From contig CAAGRW010000115.1 in assembly GCA_900772775.1 (NCBI GenBank), positions 1-18,440 on the forward strand: a stretch of 18,440 nucleotides of DNA, in the 5' to 3' direction. Below are positions 12,405 to 18,440 of the stretch, piece by piece (within the stretch, counting starts at the first letter, position 1; each line of letters begins with the position of its first letter). Under the pieces are notes generated by a model. That model saw only the letters and a list, made by a program, of their open reading frames with translations. It was not told the DNA's origin and did not search any database. The stretch comes from Candidatus Rifleibacteriota bacterium. Its GTDB lineage: Bacteria > Vulcanimicrobiota > Xenobia > Xenobiales > Xenobiaceae. A program made the translations under genes and the position numbers.

Positions 12405-14891
12405 ATGCAACCGACTTACTTGTCGCAGGAAAATAAACTTTCCAGCTTGGGAGAGAAGATCTTTTTAGATCGCTATTCCTTAAAAGACGGTTCAAAGGAT
12501 ACTTTAGCTAAAGGCGACACCGTTGTTGTCTTATTGGATCCTAAGAGCAGTCAGCGTGAAATTGGGGAAATTACCGAAATTGACGGCGACAGTGTAAGCG
12601 TTACTTTGCGTGACGGCTCTCCTTTCCAAACTGTCAAAGAGCATGTAGATAAGCCCTTGGAGCTTCACGTGGAAGACATGATGGATCGCGTAGCTAAAGG
12701 CGCTTCCCAAATTGAAAACAAAAAAGATCGCGAAACATGGCAGACCAATTTCCGCTGGCTCTTGGAAGGTTGGAAGTTTGTGCCTGGCGGTCGCATTCTT
12801 TCTTCTTGCGGCAGCAGTCAACAACTGACTTTCTACAATTGCTTTGTAGTGCCCAGTCCTTACGACTCTCGCGACGGTATTATCAGTACCCTTTCCCATA
12901 TGGCGGAAATAATGAGTCGCGGCGGCGGCGTAGGCATCAACCTTTCTTCTTTGCGTCCGCGCCATTCTTACGTAAAAGGCGTCAACGGCCGCTCCTCCGG
13001 CTCTGTCTCTTGGGGCGGTTTATATAGTTTCGTTACCGGCTTAATCGAGCAAGGCGGTTCCCGTCGCGGCGCTCTTATGCTCATTCTGAACGTTTGGCAC
13101 CCCGACATTATTGAATTTATCAATTCTAAACGCGAAGCGGGCAAAATAACCAACGCCAATATTTCTGTAGGTATTACCGCCGACTTTATGCAAGCTGTCC
13201 ATGACAACGCCGATTGGAATTTAATCTTCCCCGATACCAACGATCCCAAGTACGCCGATCAATGGCATGGCGATATTAAAGATTGGCAAGCAAAAGGCGG
13301 CCAGATTATCGTTCATAAAACTGTCAAAGCTAGAGATATTTGGAATAATATCATTGAAAGTGCTTGGGCCTCAGCTGAACCTGGCGTCTGGTTTATCGAT
13401 CGCAGCAACGAGCTTTCCAACTCTTGGTATTATCCGGAAGGACGCGTAGTTTGTACCAATCCTTGTGGCGAACAGCCTTTGCCCGCTTGGTCAGTATGCA
13501 ATTTAGGCCACATCAACCTTTCCAAGATGAGTAAAGATGGACAAGTTGATTGGGACACCTTGAAAAAAACCGTCCAATATGCCGTCCGTTTCTTAGATAA
13601 TATTATCGATACTACTCCCTACTTCTTCACTCAAAATAAAGAGCAACAATCTAAAGAACGCCGCATCGGTTTAGGTACTGTCGGTTTGGCTGAACTTTTA
13701 GTTAGACAAGAACTCCGCTACGGTTCTCCCGAATCAGAAGAATTTATCAAGAAACTTTATAAGTTTATTGCCGAAACAGCTTATCAAGCTTCTGCCGACT
13801 TAGCTGCCGAAAAAGGTAGTTTCCCTCGCTTCGATAAAGACAAATATTTACAAGGCAAGTTTATCCAGCGCCTTTCCGAAGATACTCGCGCCAAGATTGC
13901 CCAAGAAGGCATTCGCAACGTTACTTTGCTTACTCAAGCTCCTACCGGTACTGTAGGTACAATGGTAGGCACCTCTACCGGTATTGAGCCTTTCTATTTC
14001 TGGTCTTACACTCGCAAGAGTCGCTTAGGCGTCCACGTAGAGAAAGTGGCTGTTTTAGACGAGTGGCAGCAAAAGCATCCTGGCGAGCCTACTCCAGATT
14101 ATTTTGTCAGCGCTTTGGATCTTACACCTCAAGAGCATGTTCAAGTGCAAGCTGATATTCAGTATTGGGTAGATTCGGCTATTTCCAAAACTTGCAACGT
14201 CCCTGCCGATTATACTGTCGATCAAGTGCGTGAGCTTTATGAGCTTATGTATAAACTTGGTTGCAAAGGTGGCACCATCTATAGAGATAAATCTAGAGAT
14301 GAGCAAGTGCTCAGTGCCGAAAAAGACACTAAAAAAGCTGCTGAAGAGCCTAAGAAAGAAGAGAAAAAGGTTGTCGAAAAGAGGCAGCCTAAAGTGCGTC
14401 CTCGTCCTACTGTACGTCGCGGCGTAACTGTTACTAAGTCTACTCCTACCGGTACAGCTCATATTATTATGAATGATGATGAAAACAACCAGCCCTTTGA
14501 AGTTTTCATCGAAATTGGCAAAGGCGGATCGGACATTAAAGCTATGGCCGAAGCCTTAGGACGCATTGCTTCTATTCTGCTGCGCGTCAATTCTCCGCTT
14601 AGTCCGAAAGAACGTGTCAAAGAAATTGTCGAACAACTTGGCGGCATCGGCGGTCAAAGCTCAGTTGGCTTTGGCAAGAACAAAGTGCGTTCGCTGCCTG
14701 ACGCTATTTCTCAAGCTCTGTCCGACAACTACTTAGCTCCAGAAGAAAATCCCGAATTGGAAGAAATACGCCAAAAAGCTGAAGCTATTGGTAAAATTAC
14801 CGCCGATATTTGCCCTGAATGCGGTAATAGCAGCTTTATCAATATTGAAGGCTGCACCAAGTGCTATCTTTGCGGCCATTCTGAGTGCTAG
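12405..14891 (+). CDS. nrdJ: Adenosylcobalamin-dependent (class II) ribonucleotide reductase
   Basis: The 828-residue enzyme reduces ribonucleotides to deoxyribonucleotides using a radical generated from coenzyme B12, without needing or being harmed by oxygen. A small N-terminal beta domain (about 35-72) precedes the barrel. Active-site residues: Cys146 in NCFV, and the NPCGE motif with Asn352, Cys354 (thiyl radical) and Glu356. Cys365 in VCNLG is eleven residues after Cys354, as in the Thermotoga enzyme. PTGTVGTMVGTS and LGCKGGTIYR are also conserved. A Lys/Glu-rich linker (about 640-672) leads to a TSCPD domain (about 685-760), and the end carries CPECG...CTKCYLCG, a zinc-ribbon-like redox tail. 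GGAGG (12389-12393) is 11 nt before ATG 12405; an upstream TTG (12387) overlaps that site. No cobalamin riboswitch is evident upstream. Confidence 0.95.
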   Translation: MQPTYLSQENKLSSLGEKIFLDRYSLKDGSKDTLAKGDTVVVLLDPKSSQREIGEITEIDGDSVSVTLRDGSPFQTVKEHVDKPLELHVEDMMDRVAKGASQIENKKDRETWQTNFRWLLEGWKFVPGGRILSSCGSSQQLTFYNCFVVPSPYDSRDGIISTLSHMAEIMSRGGGVGINLSSLRPRHSYVKGVNGRSSGSVSWGGLYSFVTGLIEQGGSRRGALMLILNVWHPDIIEFINSKREAGKITNANISVGITADFMQAVHDNADWNLIFPDTNDPKYADQWHGDIKDWQAKGGQIIVHKTVKARDIWNNIIESAWASAEPGVWFIDRSNELSNSWYYPEGRVVCTNPCGEQPLPAWSVCNLGHINLSKMSKDGQVDWDTLKKTVQYAVRFLDNIIDTTPYFFTQNKEQQSKERRIGLGTVGLAELLVRQELRYGSPESEEFIKKLYKFIAETAYQASADLAAEKGSFPRFDKDKYLQGKFIQRLSEDTRAKIAQEGIRNVTLLTQAPTGTVGTMVGTSTGIEPFYFWSYTRKSRLGVHVEKVAVLDEWQQKHPGEPTPDYFVSALDLTPQEHVQVQADIQYWVDSAISKTCNVPADYTVDQVRELYELMYKLGCKGGTIYRDKSRDEQVLSAEKDTKKAAEEPKKEEKKVVEKRQPKVRPRPTVRRGVTVTKSTPTGTAHIIMNDDENNQPFEVFIEIGKGGSDIKAMAEALGRIASILLRVNSPLSPKERVKEIVEQLGGIGGQSSVGFGKNKVRSLPDAISQALSDNYLAPEENPELEEIRQKAEAIGKITADICPECGNSSFINIEGCTKCYLCGHSEC

Positions 14892-14932
14892 CCTTGTGGC
14901 GTGAAGCATAAACATTAAAGCTGATATATAAA

Positions 14933-14972
14933 ATAAACTCCTTGCATATAAAAGTGCAAGGAGTTTATTTTT
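14933..14972 (+). terminator. Strong rho-independent terminator after nrdJ
   Basis: ATAAACTCCTTGCA (14933-14946) is a perfect 14-bp match to TGCAAGGAGTTTAT (14955-14968) around an 8-nt loop, followed by TTTTG. Confidence 0.9.
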
Positions 14973-14986
14973 GCGCTTAATTGGCG

Positions 14987-15205
14987 CCGTTAGACCAGTT
15001 CGAGCCTGGAAGAGCCGCTGCTGGAGCCAGCCAACATAAACATGAGCCCGCAGCCTAAACTTAACACAAAATAGCTAACAGACGGGCCGTACACTAATTA
15101 GCGTTTCTAGGCTGAAAAACTACGCAGCCAAACAGTTTTACGCTATACACGTTGGTGCTAAATTTATAGCCACGTTGCTTAAGTTCGTTATATCCCTCCT
15201 CGAAA
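14987..15205. repeat. 219-bp direct repeat, copy 1
   Basis: This segment matches 16624-16842 with an exact offset of 1637, no gaps and nine differences by my count (about 96% identity). Similarity continues weakly for about 10 bp past the end with one indel. Together the copies bracket the Mrr-type gene and the inverted-repeat-rich DNA beside it. No transposase, integrase or terminal inverted repeat is visible. On the minus strand it encodes a 34-codon hydrophobic frame (14990-15094). Confidence 0.95.
14990..15094 (-). CDS. Candidate small hydrophobic peptide, repeat copy 1
   Basis: A GTG at 15094-15092 opens a 34-codon frame ending at TAA 14992-14990. The peptide starts MYGPSVSY and has a hydrophobic core (FVLSLGCGLMFMLAG, residues 9-23), then a Ser/Gly-rich hinge and a RLEL tail. 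It looks like a single-span membrane peptide, similar in size to type I toxins. The frame is intact in copy 2, but no good ribosome binding site precedes it, and the substitutions between copies do not show clear selection for protein. It may be fortuitous. Confidence 0.3.
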   Translation of the reverse strand: MYGPSVSYFVLSLGCGLMFMLAGSSSGSSRLELV

Positions 15206-15267
15206 GATCGCTAACGCGATAAAGTTTTCTCCGGTGGGTATAACGAACGTTTTAAGCGGCTATAAAT
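15163..15267. repeat. Long imperfect inverted repeat (hairpin or cruciform)
   Basis: Pairings are TTTATAGCC (15163-15171) with GGCTATAAA (15258-15266), GCTTAA (15177-15182) with TTAAGC (15252-15257), GTTCGTTATA (15183-15192) with TATAACGAAC (15239-15248), and CCC with GGG. In the loop ATCGC-TAAC-GCGAT (15207-15220) forms another hairpin. The left arm belongs to the direct repeat; copy 2 keeps the left arm but lacks the right arm. Confidence 0.8.
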
Positions 15268-15290
15268 CTCATTTAGGCAAATGCAGTTTT

Positions 15291-15323
15291 ACGCGCCAAG
15301 CATTGTTTGCGCTTATGGCGCGT
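15291..15323. repeat. GC-rich hairpin
   Basis: ACGCGCC (15291-15297) pairs with GGCGCGT (15317-15323), with AGC/GCT pairing inside. TTATTTC follows, so it could act as a weak + strand terminator. Confidence 0.6.
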
Positions 15324-15418
15324 TTATTTCATAGCAAGCGATCATTTTATAACTGATTGCGGAGGTAAGCTACAGGTGTTCAAAGCCTCCGTTTCTCAGG
15401 TTTGTTGGCTGCGTTTAC

Positions 15419-15467
15419 GCCTATAGCAAGCTCCAGGCGTAGAAAAGCCTTACGCTTTGCTATAGGC
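15419..15467. repeat. Inverted repeat with nested inner stem
   Basis: GCCTATAGCAAGC (15419-15431) pairs with GCTTTGCTATAGGC (15454-15467) with one bulged base, and GCGTA/TACGC pairs inside. It touches the stop codon of the gene remnant on the minus strand. Confidence 0.75.
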
Positions 15468-15627
15468 TAAACTCCGCTTTAAATTTACCGAAACGGAGCC
15501 TTTCAATGTTTGTAAACTCGTCCAAAGCTTCGGCATGGTCGGCCGGCGTCTGCTCGCCTTCAGCTCGCAGCCATACCGGCCAACTGCCGAAAGCTAAGTC
15601 CTCGCCGGGTTCGTTGTATACAGCTTT
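15460..15627 (-). pseudogene. Coding remnant of an unidentified protein
   Basis: On the minus strand an open frame of 56 codons runs from just after a TAA (15630-15628) to TAG (15462-15460), without an ATG at its start. The translation (KAVYNEPGEDLAFGSWPVWL, then RAEGEQTPADHAEALDEF and NIERLRFGKFKAEFSL) has a protein-like composition with Trp, mixed charge and few rare residues. That suggests a truncated gene end, not random sequence. I do not recognise the family. It lies immediately downstream of the Mrr-type gene in the same orientation and may be the tail of a lost neighbour. Confidence 0.35.
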
Positions 15628-15656
15628 TTAAGGTCGCGCAGCACGAGTTACACTCG

Positions 15657-15700
15657 TAGTTTTTAGCTAACAGGCGGGCGGCGCACTATTAGTATCGCTA
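15657..15700. repeat. Degenerate partial copy of the direct-repeat unit at the Mrr gene end
   Basis: TAGCTAACAGGCGGGC (15664-15679) is identical to part of repeat copy 2 (16709-16724) and nearly so to copy 1. A degraded match continues toward 15700. It contains the stop codon and last residues (APPAC) of the Mrr-type protein. TAGTTTTTAGCTAACAGGCG (15657-15676) also matches 16571-16590 at 17 of 20 positions. Confidence 0.7.
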
Positions 15701-16500
15701 ACTGAAGCCACCGCGTTTAGACTGGAAAACATGCTCTCATCTATAGTGTAGACTTTTTGCGATTCCACTCCTATTTCGTACTTTAAAAGCAGCTCTACTA
15801 ATTTTTCACCATTCATTAAATCAATATTAGGTTTGCCGTAAGCTGCCGCATCTTGATAAGCACCTTTAGTAAAATCGCTGGTGGTAACAAGCAAACCACG
15901 TTCCAGAAGTACAGTGTTTAAGGTTCCGCGCAATTGCTGGACGGCCGGAGCTTGAACGTTATTGCCTATTTTGTATCTTTTAACTTGGACAGCCATTTTT
16001 ACGCGAATCACACCATCTATAACTAACTCGCCATTCACATCGATTCCACCATCCCTACTTGTTGGCGTAGTTTCAGCCTGGAAGCCTATTGCCTCTAAAA
16101 GTTTACCGATTAAGTGTTCAAAAGCACTAGGGCTCATATTTATAAGTCTATCGCGAAGGATTTTCTTTACTTTGGAAGCGTCATAATAGGTATTATCTTC
16201 AACACGTTTTGACTGCTCTTCAGCTTCAGGCACGTTTATTTCTACAGAGCTATTTTCTTCTAATTTTTGCTCTCCCCATTCCTTGAGTGCAAAAATGCCA
16301 CGATCTACAAGTAAAAATATTGGTTTTTCACTTTTGGTTATATCGTCATAAATAGTTGCACCGACGGTGGCATCAGGAGTTTTACCGGAAGTTTCCCAAA
16401 GTTTATTCTGCAAAATATAATCGGTAATTTCTTTAATTTTGGACGGTTTTCCAAGTTGCCTCAAGGCAATTTCCGCAGCTTTACGAGCAGTGTAGGCCAT
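15667..16500 (-). CDS. Mrr-type restriction endonuclease with HARE-HTH domain (type IV restriction)
   Basis: The 277-residue protein has two domains. Residues about 3-75 (YTARKAAEIALRQLGKPSKI, DYILQNKLWETSGKTPDATV) match the HARE-HTH winged-helix domain, proposed to sense modified DNA. Residues about 122-245 are an Mrr_cat PD-(D/E)xK nuclease: SPSAFEHLIGKLLEAIGF, the catalytic DGGID (Asp154), QVKR (Gln172-x-Lys174), then LVTTSDFTKGA. Mrr enzymes cut DNA carrying foreign methylation, so no partner methylase is required, and none is present. The last 30 residues are unlike the family, and the stop codon lies in a repeat fragment. GGGAT precedes ATG 16500 at about 10 nt. The gene is bracketed by 219-bp direct repeats and by nearer degenerate copies, which points to recent gain. 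I am sure of the family; the target modification is unknown. Confidence 0.9.
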   Translation of the reverse strand: MAYTARKAAEIALRQLGKPSKIKEITDYILQNKLWETSGKTPDATVGATIYDDITKSEKPIFLLVDRGIFALKEWGEQKLEENSSVEINVPEAEEQSKRVEDNTYYDASKVKKILRDRLINMSPSAFEHLIGKLLEAIGFQAETTPTSRDGGIDVNGELVIDGVIRVKMAVQVKRYKIGNNVQAPAVQQLRGTLNTVLLERGLLVTTSDFTKGAYQDAAAYGKPNIDLMNGEKLVELLLKYEIGVESQKVYTIDESMFSSLNAVASVSDTNSAPPAC

Positions 16501-16570
16501 AATAAATATCCCATTTGCAAATAATCGTGCTGTTTTTCTGCACTTGTACCTGTTAAGCCTTTTGTAAGCA

Positions 16571-16590
16571 TAGTTTTTAACCGACAGGCG
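16571..16590. repeat. Degenerate short repeat upstream of the Mrr gene
   Basis: This 20-bp segment matches 15657-15676 at 17 positions in the same orientation. The pair flanks the Mrr gene closely, nested inside the long direct repeats. The remaining DNA between the gene start and copy 2 (16501-16623) shows no gene. Confidence 0.55.
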
Positions 16591-16623
16591 AAGTTAGTGG
16601 CGATGGAAGGCGAAGAACATTGG

Positions 16624-16842
16624 CCGTTAGGCCAGTTCGAGCCTGGAAGAGCCGCTGCTGGAGCTAGCCAACATGAACATGAGCCCGCAGCCTAAACTTA
16701 ACACAAAATAGCTAACAGGCGGGCCGTACAATAATTAGCGTCTCTAGGCTGAAAAACTACGCAACCAAACAGGTTTACGCTATACATGTTGGTGCTAAAT
16801 TTATAGCCACGTTGCTTAAGTTCGTTATATCCCTCCTCGAAA
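16624..16842. repeat. 219-bp direct repeat, copy 2
   Basis: Copy of 14987-15205, gap-free with nine differences. It ends at the CGAAA where copy 1 continues into the right half of a long hairpin, so copy 2 lacks that half. The next element is the tyrS terminator, 30 bp away. Its minus strand keeps the 34-codon frame. Confidence 0.95.
16627..16731 (-). CDS. Candidate small hydrophobic peptide, repeat copy 2
   Basis: Same 34-codon frame as in copy 1. The initiator is TTG (16731-16729) instead of GTG. Codon changes give Ser5Pro, Gly23Ser and Val34Ala, and one synonymous Phe codon. The hydrophobic core at residues 9-22 is unchanged. The swap of one initiator codon for another is notable but could be chance. 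Confidence 0.3.
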   Translation of the reverse strand: MYGPPVSYFVLSLGCGLMFMLASSSSGSSRLELA

Positions 16843-16872
16843 ATATCGCCAACTCATTACTGAATATACAAC

Positions 16873-16917
16873 AAAAAAGCGCTCAGTTTCTCAGATTGAA
16901 AAAGCTGAAGCGCTTTT
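16873..16917 (-). terminator. Terminator of tyrS
   Basis: Read on the minus strand, AAAAGCGCTTCAG pairs with CTGAGCGCTTTT with one bulge, and the T run continues (TTTTTT). It lies about 20 bp after the tyrS stop. Confidence 0.8.
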
Positions 16918-16939
16918 GTGAATCTAAATCAGTTGCTAA

Positions 16940-18175
16940 TTAAGCAAGTTTACGCCACTTGCGGCCGATTTTGATAGTTTTACCTGAAACAATTTCGATA
17001 GTAGCCGTAGGATCGCTAATCGTTTCTCCATCAATAGCCAAAGCGTTCTGGGTAACAAAACGACGAGCTTCGCGCTTAGAGGGAGCTAAACCGGCTTTTA
17101 CGATCAGCTCTACAACATTGATAGAGCCTGTACCCACATTTACTTCAGGAATATCGGTAGGAACCGAGCCTTGAGAGACAACTCTCATCCATTCGGCGTC
17201 GGCAGCTTCAGCTTCTTCGGCGGGATGATAGAGAGAGATAATTTCTTTAGCTAACCAGCGCTTGGTATCGCGAGGGTTATTTTCGGCAATAGCTTTATCT
17301 ACAGCGTCTAAATCGACATCGGTGCAAAGCTCGAAGTAGCGACGGATTTTATCGTCGGGCAGAGACATAAGCTTATTGAACATTTCCTGCGCAGTTTCAG
17401 TAATGCCAACATAGTTGCCCAAACTCTTAGACATTTTCTGGACGCCGTCTAAGCCTTCCAAAATAGGCATAAGCATAACGCACTGAGGTTCTTGTCCAAC
17501 TTGAGTTTGCAACTCTCGACCCACTAAGTTATTGAACTTTTGGTCGGTGCCGCCCATTTCTAAATCAGCCTCTAAGTTTACAGAGTCCCAACCTTGCATC
17601 AAAGGATAGAGAAATTCGTGTACGCCGATAGAGATGCCGGAAGTAAAACGCTTGGTAAAGTCGTCGCGCTCCATAATGCGAGCCACGGTATAACGGGAGC
17701 ACAGAGCGATAACGTCATTAAAGTTCATCTTTTCTAACCATTCGGAATTGAAACGAACTTCAGTACGCTCCGGATCCAAAATGGCGGAAAGCTGACTCTT
17801 ATAGGTAGCGGCATTAGCTTGAATTTGCTCAATGCTTAAAACCTTGCGGGTTTGGCTGCGACCAGTAGGATCGCCTACGCGAGCAGTAAAATCGCCAATT
17901 AAAATAATGACTTTGTGGCCAAAATCTTGGAACTGACGCAATTTACGCAATACAACAGCAAAGCCTAAATGAATATGAGGTGCGGTAGGATCGAGTCCTA
18001 ATTTAATACGCAGAGGCTTTTTGTCGCGCAAACTGCGCATAATTTTATACTTCAACTCTTTCTCGCTGATAATTTCAGCCGTACCGCGGCGCAGCTTGGC
18101 CAATTGAGCCTCAGCTTGCTCGACGATTTCAGGCGCAAAGCCTTGTTCTTTTACTTCAGAGTTGGTTTCAGTCAC
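16940..18175 (-). CDS. tyrS: Tyrosyl-tRNA synthetase, TyrRZ type
   Basis: The enzyme charges tRNA-Tyr with tyrosine at the expense of ATP. It has 411 residues from GTG 18175. The class I signature HIHLG is at 67-71 (DPTAPHIHLG, the variant typical of the TyrRZ subgroup) and KMSKS at 247-251. Between them are the tyrosine and tRNA binding segments (GDFTARVGDPTGRS, MQGWDSVNLEADLEMGGTDQ). A C-terminal S4 RNA-binding domain covers about 345-411 (NVVELIVKAGLAPSKREARR). The frame is open to 18271, but AAGGAG lies 8 nt before GTG 18175 and homology starts there. No T-box leader is visible in the 100 nt upstream, although tyrS genes in this phylum often have one. Confidence 0.95.
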   Translation of the reverse strand: MTETNSEVKEQGFAPEIVEQAEAQLAKLRRGTAEIISEKELKYKIMRSLRDKKPLRIKLGLDPTAPHIHLGFAVVLRKLRQFQDFGHKVIILIGDFTARVGDPTGRSQTRKVLSIEQIQANAATYKSQLSAILDPERTEVRFNSEWLEKMNFNDVIALCSRYTVARIMERDDFTKRFTSGISIGVHEFLYPLMQGWDSVNLEADLEMGGTDQKFNNLVGRELQTQVGQEPQCVMLMPILEGLDGVQKMSKSLGNYVGITETAQEMFNKLMSLPDDKIRRYFELCTDVDLDAVDKAIAENNPRDTKRWLAKEIISLYHPAEEAEAADAEWMRVVSQGSVPTDIPEVNVGTGSINVVELIVKAGLAPSKREARRFVTQNALAIDGETISDPTATIEIVSGKTIKIGRKWRKLA

Positions 18176-18278
18176 CGATCTTCTCCTTAATGTTAATGGC
18201 AGCTTCCAAAATAGCCGCCTACTTGTCTCTCCACTTACACAACATGGAAACAGATTAAAGAATCTTGCCAAAGTTATA

Positions 18279-18440
18279 CTATAATTGGCGAATTTTGCTA
18301 ATTTTAAGAGTTTTGCCAGCCATCAAAAAATTAAAGACAGCCTCTTCTTCGCCTTCAATTTCTACTTCCAAACCTTCTTGCTTAAATTCCGGCGGAAGTC
18401 CTTGCAAAGGATAACGACGCTCGGTAGTTTCCAACATCCA
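18279..18440 (-). CDS. C-terminal part of an unidentified protein (5' end outside window)
   Basis: The frame is open from the window edge to TAG 18281-18279, 53 codons. It reads WMLETTERRYPLQGLPPEFK, then QEGLEVEIEGEEEAVFNFLM and AGKTLKISKIRQL. The phrase LQGLPPEFKQEGL followed by short beta strands resembles C-termini of small beta-barrel secreted or lipoprotein-type proteins (LPEEFKxxGLxVxF patterns); this is only a resemblance. It is in the same direction as tyrS, 103 bp upstream, so the two may share a transcript. Confidence 0.55.
   Translation of the reverse strand, partial: WMLETTERRYPLQGLPPEFKQEGLEVEIEGEEEAVFNFLMAGKTLKISKIRQL

Noticed and set aside
12531..12965. Long minus-strand open frames opposite nrdJ, sppA, the dehydrogenase and tyrS
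   Set aside because: They lie fully inside strongly supported genes, have unnatural composition, and lack ribosome binding sites; they mirror the codon use of the real genes.
14991..15010. tRNA T-arm-like hairpin (CCAG-TTCGAGC-CTGG) at the start of each direct repeat
   Set aside because: The 7-nt loop matches TTCRANY, but there is no acceptor stem, anticodon arm or CCA around it, so it is not a tRNA and only weakly suggests a tRNA-derived end.
15206..15660. CRISPR-like array in the inverted-repeat-rich segment
   Set aside because: There are many hairpins but no regularly spaced identical repeats of 25-40 bp.
18176..18278. T-box leader for tyrS
   Set aside because: The interval is only about 100 bp and shows no T-box core sequence or antiterminator-terminator pair.

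Overview
The window looks like part of the chromosome of a low-to-mid GC member of the Bacillota. Support comes from a YtxH-family protein, a SpoIIAA/RsbV-like STAS protein, a TyrRZ-type tyrosyl-tRNA synthetase, a cobalamin-dependent class II ribonucleotide reductase and AGGAGG-type ribosome binding sites. GT39 (ArnT/PMT-like) membrane glycosyltransferases, a SppA next to a LolD/FtsX-like ABC pair, and the general gene style would fit a diderm Negativicutes lineage, but that placement is inference.

Layout. Positions 1-1812 (+) hold an abrupt junction between two gene fragments (an AlaA-like aminotransferase tail and a GT39 C-terminus), then a CinA/MoaB-fold protein and a small secreted protein. 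Positions 1887-3584 (-) encode a full GT39-type membrane protein. Positions 3791-4684 hold an orphan RelB/DinJ-type antitoxin facing a Sel1-repeat protein. Positions 4921-8287 (+) form a tight three-gene operon: SppA protease, ABC ATPase, FtsX-like permease. Positions 8288-9480 hold a structured RNA candidate, a YtxH protein, a second structured intergenic segment and a STAS anti-sigma antagonist whose start is a TTG set by a strong Shine-Dalgarno sequence. Positions 9562-10539 encode a zinc alcohol dehydrogenase with a terminator-like hairpin running into its last codons.

Positions 10699-12186 contain a TetR regulator and a SAM methyltransferase. They are controlled by a nearly palindromic divergent promoter: two TTGACA/-10 pairs point away from each other, each with its own GTAAAC-N4-GTTTAC operator between -35 and -10. 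The leftward promoter fires straight into a strong bidirectional terminator, so it would make only an RNA of about 90 nt. Positions 12405-14891 encode NrdJ.

Positions 14892-16860 form an accessory island between nrdJ and tyrS. An Mrr-type (type IV restriction) gene is bracketed by two 219-bp direct repeats (9 differences, no gaps). Smaller degenerate copies of one repeat segment sit close to both ends of the gene, and one of them supplies its stop codon. Each long repeat carries a 34-codon reading frame for a hydrophobic peptide on the minus strand. The surrounding DNA is full of inverted repeats and holds a fragment of an unidentified gene. The window ends with tyrS (-) and the 3' end of an unidentified gene upstream of it.

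The best candidates for something undescribed are the repeat-bracketed Mrr island with its duplicated small hydrophobic ORF, the symmetric TetR promoter with its dead-end transcript, and the three-way-junction RNA candidate at 8303-8385.
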